Shown here one piece after another: positions 33,354 to 42,371 of a stretch of DNA of 64,000 nt. The position numbers and the translations under genes were made by a program. The notes under the pieces were generated by a model. That model saw nothing but the letters and a program-made list of their open reading frames with translations, was not told the origin of the DNA and searched no databases. Source of the DNA: Sphaerimonospora sp050942215 (GTDB lineage Bacteria > Actinomycetota > Actinomycetes > Streptosporangiales > Streptosporangiaceae); assembly GCF_050942215.1 (NCBI RefSeq), contig NZ_CP192056.1, positions 2,480,001 through 2,544,000 on the forward strand, read 5' to 3'. Each line of letters begins with the position of its first letter. Position 1 is the stretch's first letter.

Positions 33354-36179
33354 GTGACCGAGACATCCTTTCCGCCAGGCGCTCGGATCGAAGTCAGGGA
33401 CGCCGAGTGGATCGTCCGGACCTGTGCGCGGCTCGCCGCGCGCGGAGACGGACCTCGCTACAAAATCACGGCGGTCGGTGCGTCGGAGTTCGTCCGCGAC
33501 GAGGACGCGGTCTTCTTCACCGACCTGGACACGGTGAGCCTGCTCAAACCCGAGGAGACCGTCCTGGAGCAGGACATGACTCCGCGTTTCGCGCAGAGCC
33601 GTCTGTTCATCGAGGCCGTCCTGCGCCGGACCCCGCTCCCGCAGACAGAGCAGGGCCTCTCGCTCACCGACGGCTTCCTGCTCGACCCGCTGCCCTACCA
33701 GCGGCGCCCCGCCGAACTCGCGCTGAAGGGCCTGCGCCCGCGCATCCTCATCGCCGATGTCGTGGGCCTCGGCAAGACCCTGGAGATCGGCCTCATCCTC
33801 GCCGAACTGATCCGGCGAGGCCGCGGCGAGCGCATCCTCGTCGTCACCCCGCAGCAGGTGCTGGAGCAGTTCCAGCACGAGCTGTGGACCCGCTTCGCCA
33901 TCCCGCTGATCCGCCTCGACTCCGTCGGCATCGAGCGCATCCAGCGGGAGATCCCCGCCGGCCGCAACCCCTTCACCCACTACAAGCGGATCATCGTCTC
34001 CATCGACACCCTCAAAAACGAGGGCAAGTACGGCCAGCACCTGGAGAAGATGGACTGGGACGCGGTGGTCATCGACGAATCGCACAACCTGATCGGCGAG
34101 GTCAGCCTGCGTAACAAGCTCGCCAAGCTGCTCGCGCGGAAGACCGACGCGCTGCTGCTCGCCAGCGCCACTCCGCACAACGGCAACAGCGAATCGTTCG
34201 CCGAGCTGATCCGCATGCTCGATCCCGCGGCGATCGCGGACGACCGCAGCTACTCGGCCAAGGACATCGAGCATCTCTACATCCGCCGTACCAAGATCAG
34301 CCCTGAGGTGCGCGACCAGATGGGTGAGAGGTGGCCCGACCGCGGCCCCTCCGTCCCCGTTCGGTGCGCCGCCACCCCTGTCGAGGAGAAGATCTTCGAA
34401 GAGCTCACCCGGGTCTGGCTCGCCCAGGGCTCGCCGGCTGAGCGCCGGCGCGCGGGTGGTCCGGTCGTCGACGGCAAGAACCGGCTCTTCCCCTACACAC
34501 TGCTCAAGGCATTCCTCTCCTCGCACAGGGCACTGGCCAAGACGGTCGCCAACCGGCTGAAGAACGCCAGGGGACCCCGCGAGATCGAGGCCCTGAAAAC
34601 TCTCGCGGACCTGACCGCGCAGGTGACCGACGACGACTCGGCCAAGCTCGACGCCCTCGTCCGCCTGCTCCGGGACGAGATCGGCGTACGGCCGGGCCGC
34701 GGCACCCGGGCCGTGGTCTTCTCCGAGAGCGTCGAGACGGTCAGGTGGCTGGCTGAGATCCTGCCCAAGCGGCTCGGCCTGACCGGTAAGGGCGCGGTCG
34801 AGATGATGCTCGGCAACGGGATGTCCGACCAGCAGCAGCAGGAGATCATCGAGCGTTTCGGGCTCTCCGACAGTCCCGTCCGCCTGCTGGTGACCACCGA
34901 CGTGACCTCCGAGGGCGTCAACCTTCACCGGCAGTGCCACCACCTGGTTCATTACGACGTGCCGTGGAGTCTCATCCGGATCGAGCAGCGCAACGGCCGC
35001 ATCGACCGGTACGGCCAGACCCGGCAGCCGCAGTTCCGGGCGCTCATCCTCACCTCCGAGGTCGACGGCGCCAAGGACGACCGGACCGTCGCGGAGAAGC
35101 TCCTCGACAAGGAGGAGACCGCGCACCGCAGCCTCGGCACCGCCGAGGCCGTCACCGGCGAATACCGCGCCGAGCGCGAGGAGCGCCGTCTCATCCAGGA
35201 CCTTCTCGCGGGCAAGACCGTGGAGCAGTCCCTCGCGGAGCAGCAGGACGACGACCCGTTCGCCGACCTGTTCGGCTCGGTCGACGGCGGAGTCTTGGGC
35301 GCCGACCCGCTCCGTGCGGACGTTCCACGGCTCTTCGACGGCTCGGAGGCGTTCGTCAAGGAGGCCGTCGGCACGCTCGGACTGCTCAAGGACCTTGAGG
35401 ACGACGGCGAGATGCTCGCCTTCCCGCCGCCGCCCGACCTCGTCCACCGCCTGTCCGTACTGCCCGCCGACTACCTGCGCACGCACGACGTGCGCAGGCG
35501 GATGAAGGTCACCTTCGACCGAGAGCTGGCTCGGCGCAAGCTCGACGAGGCACGCGCGACCAAGACGATGTGGCCGGAGATCGCGTACCTCTCCGACCTG
35601 CACCCCATGGTCGACTGGGTGACCGACAAGGTCCTGGTACGGCTCGGCCGCCAGAAGGCGCCGGTCGTCACCGCCCACGTCGGCGAGGCGATCTTCCTCA
35701 TCCAGGGCATCTACTCCAACCGGCTCGGCCGGCCGACGGTGGTCGAGTGGATGGCGGTCGCCTCGGCCGGTGTGCTCGACCGGAAGATGACCGATGTCCT
35801 CGCCGCGGCCGGCGTCGGCCCCAAGATGATCAACACAGGGCAGGCGATCGACCTCAGGCGGCTCCAGGATCGGGTGCCCCAGGCGGTCGCCACCGCCCGC
35901 GCCCATCTGGAGGAGCGCCGCTCGGCCTATGAGAAGAAGGTCGTGGAGCCGCTCGACTCCTACCAGAACCGGCTCGATGAGTGGCGGCAGCTCACTCTCG
36001 ACGGCGTGCACGTCTCCCAGCGCGGGCGCAAGGAGCAGAGCGTCCGCGAGACCGTCGAGCGGCAGCGGCGCCTGCTCGACTCCCTCAAGATCACAGGGGA
36101 GCCGCTCCTGCGGGTCCTCGCCGTACTCGTTCCCGAGGCGCCGGACTCGGGCGTGGTCAGACAGGATGGACCCCGATGA
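33354..36179 (+). CDS. SNF2-family helicase, DISARM DrmD-like
   Basis: The 941-residue protein starts at GTG 33354 with GAGGAG just upstream. An N-terminal domain is followed by a SNF2/HepA-type motor: IADVVGLGKTLEIG (Walker A, about 135), VIDESHNL (DESH box, about 240), SATPHNGN (motif III) and QQRNGRIDRYGQTRQ (motif VI, about 544), then a long C-terminal helical region. The segment before the motor (QSRLFIEAVLRRTPLPQT) and after it (IPLIRLDSVGIERIQ) resembles DISARM DrmD helicases as I know them. It overlaps the methyltransferase start by four bases, as drmD and drmMI commonly adjoin. It probably translocates on invading DNA. Confidence 0.85.
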   Translation: MTETSFPPGARIEVRDAEWIVRTCARLAARGDGPRYKITAVGASEFVRDEDAVFFTDLDTVSLLKPEETVLEQDMTPRFAQSRLFIEAVLRRTPLPQTEQGLSLTDGFLLDPLPYQRRPAELALKGLRPRILIADVVGLGKTLEIGLILAELIRRGRGERILVVTPQQVLEQFQHELWTRFAIPLIRLDSVGIERIQREIPAGRNPFTHYKRIIVSIDTLKNEGKYGQHLEKMDWDAVVIDESHNLIGEVSLRNKLAKLLARKTDALLLASATPHNGNSESFAELIRMLDPAAIADDRSYSAKDIEHLYIRRTKISPEVRDQMGERWPDRGPSVPVRCAATPVEEKIFEELTRVWLAQGSPAERRRAGGPVVDGKNRLFPYTLLKAFLSSHRALAKTVANRLKNARGPREIEALKTLADLTAQVTDDDSAKLDALVRLLRDEIGVRPGRGTRAVVFSESVETVRWLAEILPKRLGLTGKGAVEMMLGNGMSDQQQQEIIERFGLSDSPVRLLVTTDVTSEGVNLHRQCHHLVHYDVPWSLIRIEQRNGRIDRYGQTRQPQFRALILTSEVDGAKDDRTVAEKLLDKEETAHRSLGTAEAVTGEYRAEREERRLIQDLLAGKTVEQSLAEQQDDDPFADLFGSVDGGVLGADPLRADVPRLFDGSEAFVKEAVGTLGLLKDLEDDGEMLAFPPPPDLVHRLSVLPADYLRTHDVRRRMKVTFDRELARRKLDEARATKTMWPEIAYLSDLHPMVDWVTDKVLVRLGRQKAPVVTAHVGEAIFLIQGIYSNRLGRPTVVEWMAVASAGVLDRKMTDVLAAAGVGPKMINTGQAIDLRRLQDRVPQAVATARAHLEERRSAYEKKVVEPLDSYQNRLDEWRQLTLDGVHVSQRGRKEQSVRETVERQRRLLDSLKITGEPLLRVLAVLVPEAPDSGVVRQDGPR

Positions 36180-39100
36180 GCTTCGACTCGCTGGTCAACC
36201 GCGGCGACTACTTCTCGGCCCACTACCTGGCCGAGGTGCTACCCAAGGACCTGAAGAAGAAGGACGGTCTGTTCGCCCGCTGGAGCGAGGCGGAGAAGGC
36301 CGGTCGGCGAACCCCGCGCAAGGGACTGCGCGCGCTGGCCAAGCGGTACTTCGCCGACCGGCCGTACTTCGCGGACCTCGACGAGCGGCTGCGCGACGGC
36401 GAGGAGCCGACCCCTGACGAGCGCGACGAATGGCGCAAGGAACTGGGCGAGCTCCACGGCGAGGTGTTACGCGCCCTCGGATACGACGCGAGTCCGCGCG
36501 AGCTGACCGTGGAGCGGGCGGGCAAGGAGCACGTCGTCGAGGTCGCCTACGCCGACCGGTACCTCATCGCGATCGAGTGCGGCTGGGCCGCAGACGTGGA
36601 CGCCGCCCTCGACGACGACCAGGCCGGGCGGCTGCTCGCCCCGGTCGGCCTCGACAACACCGAGCAGATCACCTCCGGCACGAAGCTCGCTTCCTGGCTG
36701 CTGACCACCGAGGAGCCGCCGCGCTACGTGCTCATCCTCGCCGGTGGTGTGGTCGTGCTCGCCGACCGCGCCGTCTGGGGCGAGGGCCGCTATCTCGCGG
36801 TCAGCCTCGACGTGGCCCTCGGCCGGAACAACGAGGCCGAGCTGGGCACGATCGCCGCACTGTTCGGCGCCGATTCCCTGCTCCCGCCAGAGGAGGGCGG
36901 TTCCGAACCGCTCGCCGAGCTGCTCGACCGGTCCCGAAATCACGCCGTCGGCGTCTCCAAGGAGTTGCGCGACGGCCTGAAGGAGTCGGTCGAGCTGATC
37001 GCCAACGAGGTGCTCGCCCGGGTCCGCGCGCAGGGCGTGCGTCCCGAGGACGTCATGGAGCCCGCCGCGCTGGCGAAGGAGCTGGGCCGCGAGTCGTTGC
37101 GCTACCTCTACCGGATCCTGTTCCTGCTGTACGCCGAGGCCCGCCCCGAGCTGGGCATCCTGCCGACCGACGACAAGGACTACGTCAAGGGTTACAGCCT
37201 GGCCCGCCTCGGCGACCTGGTGGTGCGTGACCTGACGGGGGAGGAGGCCCGCAACTCCTTCCACCTCTACGAGTCGCTCGACCTGCTCTTCCGCATGGTC
37301 AATCGTGGCCACCGGCCCCGGATGGGTGCCGAGCCCGACGGCTCGGAGGGGGAGGGGCTGCGGTTCGAGCCGCTCCGCTCCGACCTGTTCGAGCCGGAGG
37401 CGATAAAGCTCATCGGCCGGGACGTGATCTCCCTGGACGAGGACGACCCCGACGCGCCGCGCGTCGACACCCGGCTGCGCAACGAGACGCTCCACAAAGT
37501 ACTGCGCAAGCTCATGCTCACCAAGGGACGCAAGAAGGAGCGCGGCGGATTCATCTCCTACGCCCAGCTCGGCATCAACCAGCTCGGCGCGGTCTACGAG
37601 GGCCTGATGTCGTACACCGGGTTCATCGCCACAGAGGAGCTGTACGAGGTCGCCAAGGGAGGTGACCCGAAGGACGGCTCCTGGATGATCCCGGCCTCCA
37701 AAGTCGACGACTACCCGTCGGAGGTCTTCGTCCACGCCGTCGACGAGGACGGCGACAAGCTCGACGAGTACAAGCGCTATCGCGAGGGCTCCTTCGTCTA
37801 CCGCCTGGCCGGCCGCGACCGGGAGACCAGTGCGTCCTACTACACGCCCGAGTCGCTGACCCGGGTCACCGTACAACTCGCGCTCCAGCACCGTCTCGAC
37901 TCCGGCGGCACGGTCACCCCGGCCCGGGAGATCCTGGAGTGGACGATCTGCGAGCCCGCCCTGGGCTCCGGTGCGTTCCTCAACGAGGCCGTCAACCAGG
38001 TAGCCGCCGAATATCTCAAGCGCCGCCAGCAGGAGCTGGGCGTCTCGATCGACCCGGAGCGGTACGAGGAGGAGCTGCAGAAGGTCAAGGCGTACGTCGC
38101 GCTGCACAACTCCTATGGCGTCGACCTCAACGAGACCGCCATCGAGCTGGCCGAGGTCTCGCTCTGGCTCAACGTCATGCACCCTGGGCTACAGGCCCCC
38201 TGGTTCGGGCTCCACCTGCGCCGCGGCAACTCGCTCATCGGCGCGGGCCGGAGGGTGTACGGCGCGGCGCAGCTCACCAGGGGCACCTGGTGGAAGGAGG
38301 CCCCCGAGGACCTGCCGTTCTCGGCCGGTGAGCTGCCCGCCGGGAAGGTCCACCACTTCCTGCTCCCCGCCGGGGGCTGGGGCGCGGTCGCCGGGGCCAA
38401 GGAGGCCAAGGAACTGGCGCCCGAGCAGGCCAAGCGGCTCGCGGCCTGGCGAAAGCAGATCCACAAGAGCGTCTCCGACAAGAAGAAGCAGGGCCACAGG
38501 CTCACCCGGCTCCAGCGCCTCCAAGGGCTGTCCAGACGGGCCGAGTACCTGTGGGATCTGGTCCAGCAGCGGCTGGCCATCTCCGAGCGGGAGATCAGCC
38601 GGAAGATCGACCTCTGGGGCGCCGACTGGATCGAGCGGCCGGCGAACGTGGTGCCCAAGGAGAAGGTCTATGCGGACCTGCATGCGCCGGGCACGCCGTA
38701 CTGGCGGTTGAAGAAGGTCATGGACGCCTGGTGCGCGCTGTGGTTCTGGCCGCTGGACAAGGCCGGCCTGCTCGACGGATCCGCCGAGATCTATGCGCGG
38801 CGCGCGCGGGAAAGAGCGTCGGACTACGGATCAGACGCTTCTGCTCCGGTGCGAGCCGCGGTCACGCCGGTGCGGTCCGTGCCCGCGACGTCGACGAATG
38901 GGACGGATGCCGTTGCGGACGAGTCGATCGGCTTCGGGAACGTCTACGTCACCGACTCACTGTTCAGCGTGGGGGACAAGCAGCTCGACCTCGTCGGGTA
39001 CGCCCTGGACGTGAAGACCACCAGAAGCGGGGGGCCGGCCAAGGCCGCTGCCCGCAAGCCCCGGCCGCCCCTGGAGCCGCTGCGCCCGGTGATCCCGCTG

Positions 39101-41293
39101 GCCACCCTGGACGACTGGCTCGACTTCGCCGAGGCCGTGCTCGGCCGCGCGGACATCCCCGACGACTCGCTCGGCGCTGTCTTCGCGTCACTCGACGACC
39201 TGGAGGTGTTCGAGAACGAGCTCCACACCTGGATGGGCATGGACTCCGAGTTCAAGCTCGACGAGCGCTTCCCATGGCTGCACACGGTCAGGGACATCGC
39301 GGATCAGCAGGGTTTCTTCCACTGGGAACTCCACTTCGCCCAGGTCTTCAAGAAGGGCGGCTTCGACCTCCAAGTAGGCAACCCGCCGTGGGTGAGGCCG
39401 ACATGGCAGGAGGACGCGGTCCTCGCCGAGATGGAGCCGTGGTTCAAGCTCGCGGAGAAGCCGAGCATCATCGAGTGGAAGGCGCGCAAGGCGGCGGTGC
39501 TGACGGGGAAGACCGCGCGGGCCTACTACCTGAGTGAGCTGTCGGCCAATACGGGCACGGTCGAGACCATTGGCTCGGGAATCGTCTATCCGCTCCTGGC
39601 CGGCACCCAGCCGGACCTCTACCGCGCCTTCATGTGTCGCATCTGGGCAAATCTCGGCTTGGCGGGCATGGCCGGCCTCATCCATCCCGACACGCACTTC
39701 GGTGGTGTGAAGGAGGGCCGCCTGCGGGCGGCGGCCTACCGGCATCTCCGTGTCCACGGGCACTTCACCAATGTGGGCAACTGGGCCTTCCCCGAGCCGG
39801 TCAGCAGGAACACCGAGTTCGGCCTGCACGTCTACGGTTCGTTGGGGGATATCGGCTTCATCAACGTGAGCTGGCTCTTCCATCCCGAGACGCTGGTCGG
39901 GTCGCTTACGCATGACGGTGCGGGCGGGAGCGTCGGGATGAAGCACAATGGCAACTGGGACCTCCGCCCACACCGAGACCGCCTGGTCCCAGTCGATGAG
40001 GGGCTGCTGCGTAAGTGGCAGCGGCTGACCGGCCATGACGGGCTGCCGGAGGAGACGCCGCTGCTCGCCCCGGCCACGATCGTCGAGCAGGATGCGATCA
40101 CGGCCCTGGCGGGGGTCCGGGACCGGCTCGGCGGACATGTAGTGCGGATCAGCTCGGGTTACCATGAGGCGAATGCGAAAAAGGACGGCCTCATCCGCTG
40201 GGCGACCGGAGCGCGGGACACGCTGGATCAGGTGATCATTCAGGGGCCGCACTTCGGTATCGCGACCCCCTTCGCCAAGCAGCCGAACATCCCGTGCCGC
40301 AACAACCAGGACTGGTCGACGTTGAGCACCGAGGGCCTTCCTGCCGACGTCGTCCCGATCACCAACTACGAACGGGCCTGCGACGAGGAGACCTACCATG
40401 CTGCGCAGGACCACTGGACGGACGGGCAGAGCGCCATCCGGCGCTCCACCGAGTTCTATCGGCTCGCATGGCGGCGCATGATTCCGTTCAACACGGAACG
40501 GTCGCTGTTCGCCGCGCTGATCTCGCCGGGCCCTGCGCACGTGCACACCGTGCACACGCTGGCGCTGTCCAACAACAGGGGCACCGCGCTTGCCGCCGGG
40601 TTCTGGGCCGCGCTTCCGCTCGACTACCTGCTCCGGATCACCGGGCGATCGGATCTCCAGTACGCCGAGGCCAACGCCATGCCCGCAGCCGATCCGGACC
40701 ACCCGCTGGCCTCGGCGCTGCTGCTCCGCACCCTTCGCCTCAACTGCCTCACCAGTGCCTACGATTCGCTTTGGACAGAGCTGTACGACCCGGCCTGGAA
40801 CGACGAGCGATGGGCTGTCGACTGGTCCGGGCTCAGGCCGCTCGGGGACCCGGCATCGGTCACCTCGAAGTGGGTTTATGCCACTCCGCTCCGTACCGAG
40901 CGGGAACGCCGGGCCGCGCTCGTCGAGATCGACGCGCTGGTGGCCGTCTGGCTCGGGATGTCGGCGGAGCAGTTGGTCACCGTCTACCTTTCGCGGTTTC
41001 CGGTGCTTGCCGACAGGGAGAGCGAGATCTGGTTCGACTCCAGAGGGCGCAAGATCGCAAACAACTACAACACCTACGGATACGGCCAGACCAAGCAGCA
41101 TTTCGAGCAGCTCATGGCCCACCTCGACCCGGAGGTGAACGGGCCCGTTCCCGAGGGGTACACCGCTCCGTTCTACAAGGCCGACCGGGAGGCCGAGTAC
41201 CGCCAGGCCCATGCCGTCTTCTCCGAGCGCCTCCGCCGCTCCGGCTGGCAGCCGCCGACCGGACCGGCCGACAGCGACGAGAGCGCGTCGTGA
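36176..41293 (+). CDS. Large adenine-specific DNA methyltransferase (DrmMI/PglX/Eco57I-like)
   Basis: The 1705-residue protein has an N-terminal region of about 500 residues, then a gamma-type N6-adenine methyltransferase: SAM motif I EPALGSGAFL (about 592), a downstream helical segment, and catalytic motif IV NPPW (about 1068), with target-recognition sequence filling the C-terminal third. The wide spacing between motifs I and IV is due to insertions seen in PglX and DrmMI types. No clear PD-(D/E)XK nuclease motif is visible at the N terminus, so it looks like a pure modification enzyme that marks self DNA. ATG 36176 overlaps the helicase stop. Its size exceeds the usual 1000-1300 residues of such enzymes. 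Confidence 0.88.
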   Translation: MSFDSLVNRGDYFSAHYLAEVLPKDLKKKDGLFARWSEAEKAGRRTPRKGLRALAKRYFADRPYFADLDERLRDGEEPTPDERDEWRKELGELHGEVLRALGYDASPRELTVERAGKEHVVEVAYADRYLIAIECGWAADVDAALDDDQAGRLLAPVGLDNTEQITSGTKLASWLLTTEEPPRYVLILAGGVVVLADRAVWGEGRYLAVSLDVALGRNNEAELGTIAALFGADSLLPPEEGGSEPLAELLDRSRNHAVGVSKELRDGLKESVELIANEVLARVRAQGVRPEDVMEPAALAKELGRESLRYLYRILFLLYAEARPELGILPTDDKDYVKGYSLARLGDLVVRDLTGEEARNSFHLYESLDLLFRMVNRGHRPRMGAEPDGSEGEGLRFEPLRSDLFEPEAIKLIGRDVISLDEDDPDAPRVDTRLRNETLHKVLRKLMLTKGRKKERGGFISYAQLGINQLGAVYEGLMSYTGFIATEELYEVAKGGDPKDGSWMIPASKVDDYPSEVFVHAVDEDGDKLDEYKRYREGSFVYRLAGRDRETSASYYTPESLTRVTVQLALQHRLDSGGTVTPAREILEWTICEPALGSGAFLNEAVNQVAAEYLKRRQQELGVSIDPERYEEELQKVKAYVALHNSYGVDLNETAIELAEVSLWLNVMHPGLQAPWFGLHLRRGNSLIGAGRRVYGAAQLTRGTWWKEAPEDLPFSAGELPAGKVHHFLLPAGGWGAVAGAKEAKELAPEQAKRLAAWRKQIHKSVSDKKKQGHRLTRLQRLQGLSRRAEYLWDLVQQRLAISEREISRKIDLWGADWIERPANVVPKEKVYADLHAPGTPYWRLKKVMDAWCALWFWPLDKAGLLDGSAEIYARRARERASDYGSDASAPVRAAVTPVRSVPATSTNGTDAVADESIGFGNVYVTDSLFSVGDKQLDLVGYALDVKTTRSGGPAKAAARKPRPPLEPLRPVIPLATLDDWLDFAEAVLGRADIPDDSLGAVFASLDDLEVFENELHTWMGMDSEFKLDERFPWLHTVRDIADQQGFFHWELHFAQVFKKGGFDLQVGNPPWVRPTWQEDAVLAEMEPWFKLAEKPSIIEWKARKAAVLTGKTARAYYLSELSANTGTVETIGSGIVYPLLAGTQPDLYRAFMCRIWANLGLAGMAGLIHPDTHFGGVKEGRLRAAAYRHLRVHGHFTNVGNWAFPEPVSRNTEFGLHVYGSLGDIGFINVSWLFHPETLVGSLTHDGAGGSVGMKHNGNWDLRPHRDRLVPVDEGLLRKWQRLTGHDGLPEETPLLAPATIVEQDAITALAGVRDRLGGHVVRISSGYHEANAKKDGLIRWATGARDTLDQVIIQGPHFGIATPFAKQPNIPCRNNQDWSTLSTEGLPADVVPITNYERACDEETYHAAQDHWTDGQSAIRRSTEFYRLAWRRMIPFNTERSLFAALISPGPAHVHTVHTLALSNNRGTALAAGFWAALPLDYLLRITGRSDLQYAEANAMPAADPDHPLASALLLRTLRLNCLTSAYDSLWTELYDPAWNDERWAVDWSGLRPLGDPASVTSKWVYATPLRTERERRAALVEIDALVAVWLGMSAEQLVTVYLSRFPVLADRESEIWFDSRGRKIANNYNTYGYGQTKQHFEQLMAHLDPEVNGPVPEGYTAPFYKADREAEYRQAHAVFSERLRRSGWQPPTGPADSDESAS

Positions 41294-41300
41294 CCAAACC

Positions 41301-41408
41301 CGCTTGCCCGGTCACCCATCGTGCGACACCCTCAGTAGTGCCGCACTCCTGGGAGTGTGGAAGTGAGGCCGGGCTTCCCGATGGAATCGGGCGTCCGGCC
41401 TTCGCGCT
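41301..41408. repeat. Structured 108-base repeat, copy A
   Basis: The copy begins CGCTTGCCCGG and ends GGCCTTCGCGCT. It contains hairpin CCGCACTC-CTGG-GAGTGTGG and a nested hairpin with outer stem AGGCCGG / CCGGCCT and inner stem CCCGAT / ATCGGG. Copy B lies 270 bases downstream. It starts eight bases after the methyltransferase stop. Confidence 0.75.
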
Positions 41409-41454
41409 CCTACCACCGGCCAAGGTCAGGGCAGGGTCTGTTGCTCTGAGTGAG

Positions 41455-41484
41455 TTGACAGACACGGAGACGACCCTGTTTGTT
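41455..41484 (+). promoter_or_regulatory. Candidate promoter of the small RNA
   Basis: A perfect TTGACA (41455-41460) is followed after 18 bases by the weak -10 TTTGTT (41479-41484). A GTTGT-TC-ACAAC inverted repeat (41482-41493) directly follows and could be an operator. Confidence 0.35.
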
Positions 41485-41554
41485 GTTCACAACTGCACCA
41501 CTCATTTCGATGGGTGGCCCGGAGCCCCGTTCATTGAACGGGGCTCTATGTTTT
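41485..41554 (+). ncRNA. Candidate small RNA with UUCG hairpin and terminator
   Basis: An eight-base stem CCACTCAT / ATGGGTGG closes a TTCG tetraloop (41498-41517). It is followed by a perfect terminator stem of about 11 bases (41522-41546, arms GAGCCCCGTTC and GAACGGGGCTC) and TATGTTTT. The pairing is exact, and no reading frame of note covers it. It lies between the two 108-base repeats, next to a DUF3800 gene. It may instead be just the terminator of the methyltransferase transcript. Confidence 0.45.
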
Positions 41555-41570
41555 GGTCGTCACTCAATGC

Positions 41571-41679
41571 CGCTTGCCTGATCACTTTCGGTGAGGCATA
41601 CTTGGTGGTGCCGCACCCCTGGGAGTGCGGAAGTGAGGCCGGGACTACCGAGGGATATCGGGTGCCCGGCCTTCGCGCT
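41571..41679. repeat. Structured 108-base repeat, copy B
   Basis: The copy begins CGCTTGCCTGA and ends GGCCTTCGCGCT. It keeps the first hairpin (CCGCACCC-CTGG-GAGTGCGG, one mismatch) and the outer stem AGGCCGG / CCGGCCT, with a different inner stem CCGA / TCGG. The loop sequences differ from copy A while the arms are retained. It ends seven bases before the DUF3800 stop. Confidence 0.75.
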
Positions 41680-41685
41680 GTCATC

Positions 41686-42246
41686 TCACTCCAGGCAGAT
41701 CACACGGATGCGGTCGGCGAGCACCTCGAAGCACTGTGGTTGTCCATCGAGCCACCACGTCGTGGCGCCGACGACGGCATCAGCCGCCCACAGCAACGGC
41801 TCGTCATAGGGCGATGTCCAGCACACCTCCATGGTCAGCGAGATGCGAAGCGACCGGCGCATGCTGGTCAGGAGGCTCCTGTCGAGCCGGTCTTCGGTGT
41901 AGCGGCTCTCCAGAGTCACCCTCTCCACGTTCCTCGAGTCGAGCTCATAGAACAAGCGTTCCAGGCAGAGGCGTCTCGCTCGCTCATGCCGGATGGTCCT
42001 GTCGTGAATGCATACGGTGACGATGCTGTCCAGAGGGAGCTCTGTCAGCGTTCGGCTGATGTCGAGCCGATGGGCCGGAGATTCGTCGCGCCAGTGCAGA
42101 CGGCGTTGTTTGCCGAGGCGGAGGGTCTCGAGAGTCAGACGGATGTCGTCGCGGTCGGCGAGATCCACGATCACCGCCGCCATCGCGTAGACGCTGTCGT
42201 CATGGGGGCGGCGGCGAAGGCTCTCGTCAATATAAGCGGTAAGCAC
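41686..42246 (-). CDS. DUF3800 protein (putative RNase H-fold)
   Basis: The 186-residue protein starts at GTG 42246 and has the DUF3800 hallmark YIDES at residues 5-9, an internal acidic position in TLESRYTE and a C-terminal ADAVVGATTWWL. DUF3800 proteins are predicted RNase H-like nucleases frequent in defence islands; activity is mostly untested. It is on the minus strand, opposite to the operon around it, so it is a separate transcriptional unit. No clear ribosome binding site is seen. Its 3' end abuts repeat B. A link with the neighbouring candidate RNA is possible. Confidence 0.8.
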   Translation of the reverse strand: MLTAYIDESLRRRPHDDSVYAMAAVIVDLADRDDIRLTLETLRLGKQRRLHWRDESPAHRLDISRTLTELPLDSIVTVCIHDRTIRHERARRLCLERLFYELDSRNVERVTLESRYTEDRLDRSLLTSMRRSLRISLTMEVCWTSPYDEPLLWAADAVVGATTWWLDGQPQCFEVLADRIRVICLE

Positions 42247-42371
42247 TGCGTAAAGATATCGTCACTAAGGGTCAGATCGTTCAGCGTTGCTCGAACGGGA
42301 GTGCGGGTGCGGAGCAGGTTCAGGCGTGGGCGGGCCGTACGAGTTCATGCCGTAGTTCACGGGGAGGACCG

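Noticed and set aside
33153..36011. 952-codon minus-strand frame under the SNF2 helicase
   Set aside because: Shadow of the helicase; the plus strand carries all SNF2 motifs.
41301..41679. Two structured repeats as a minimal CRISPR array
   Set aside because: Units are 108 bases with internal hairpins, the 162-base gap holds a terminator, and no cas genes are present.
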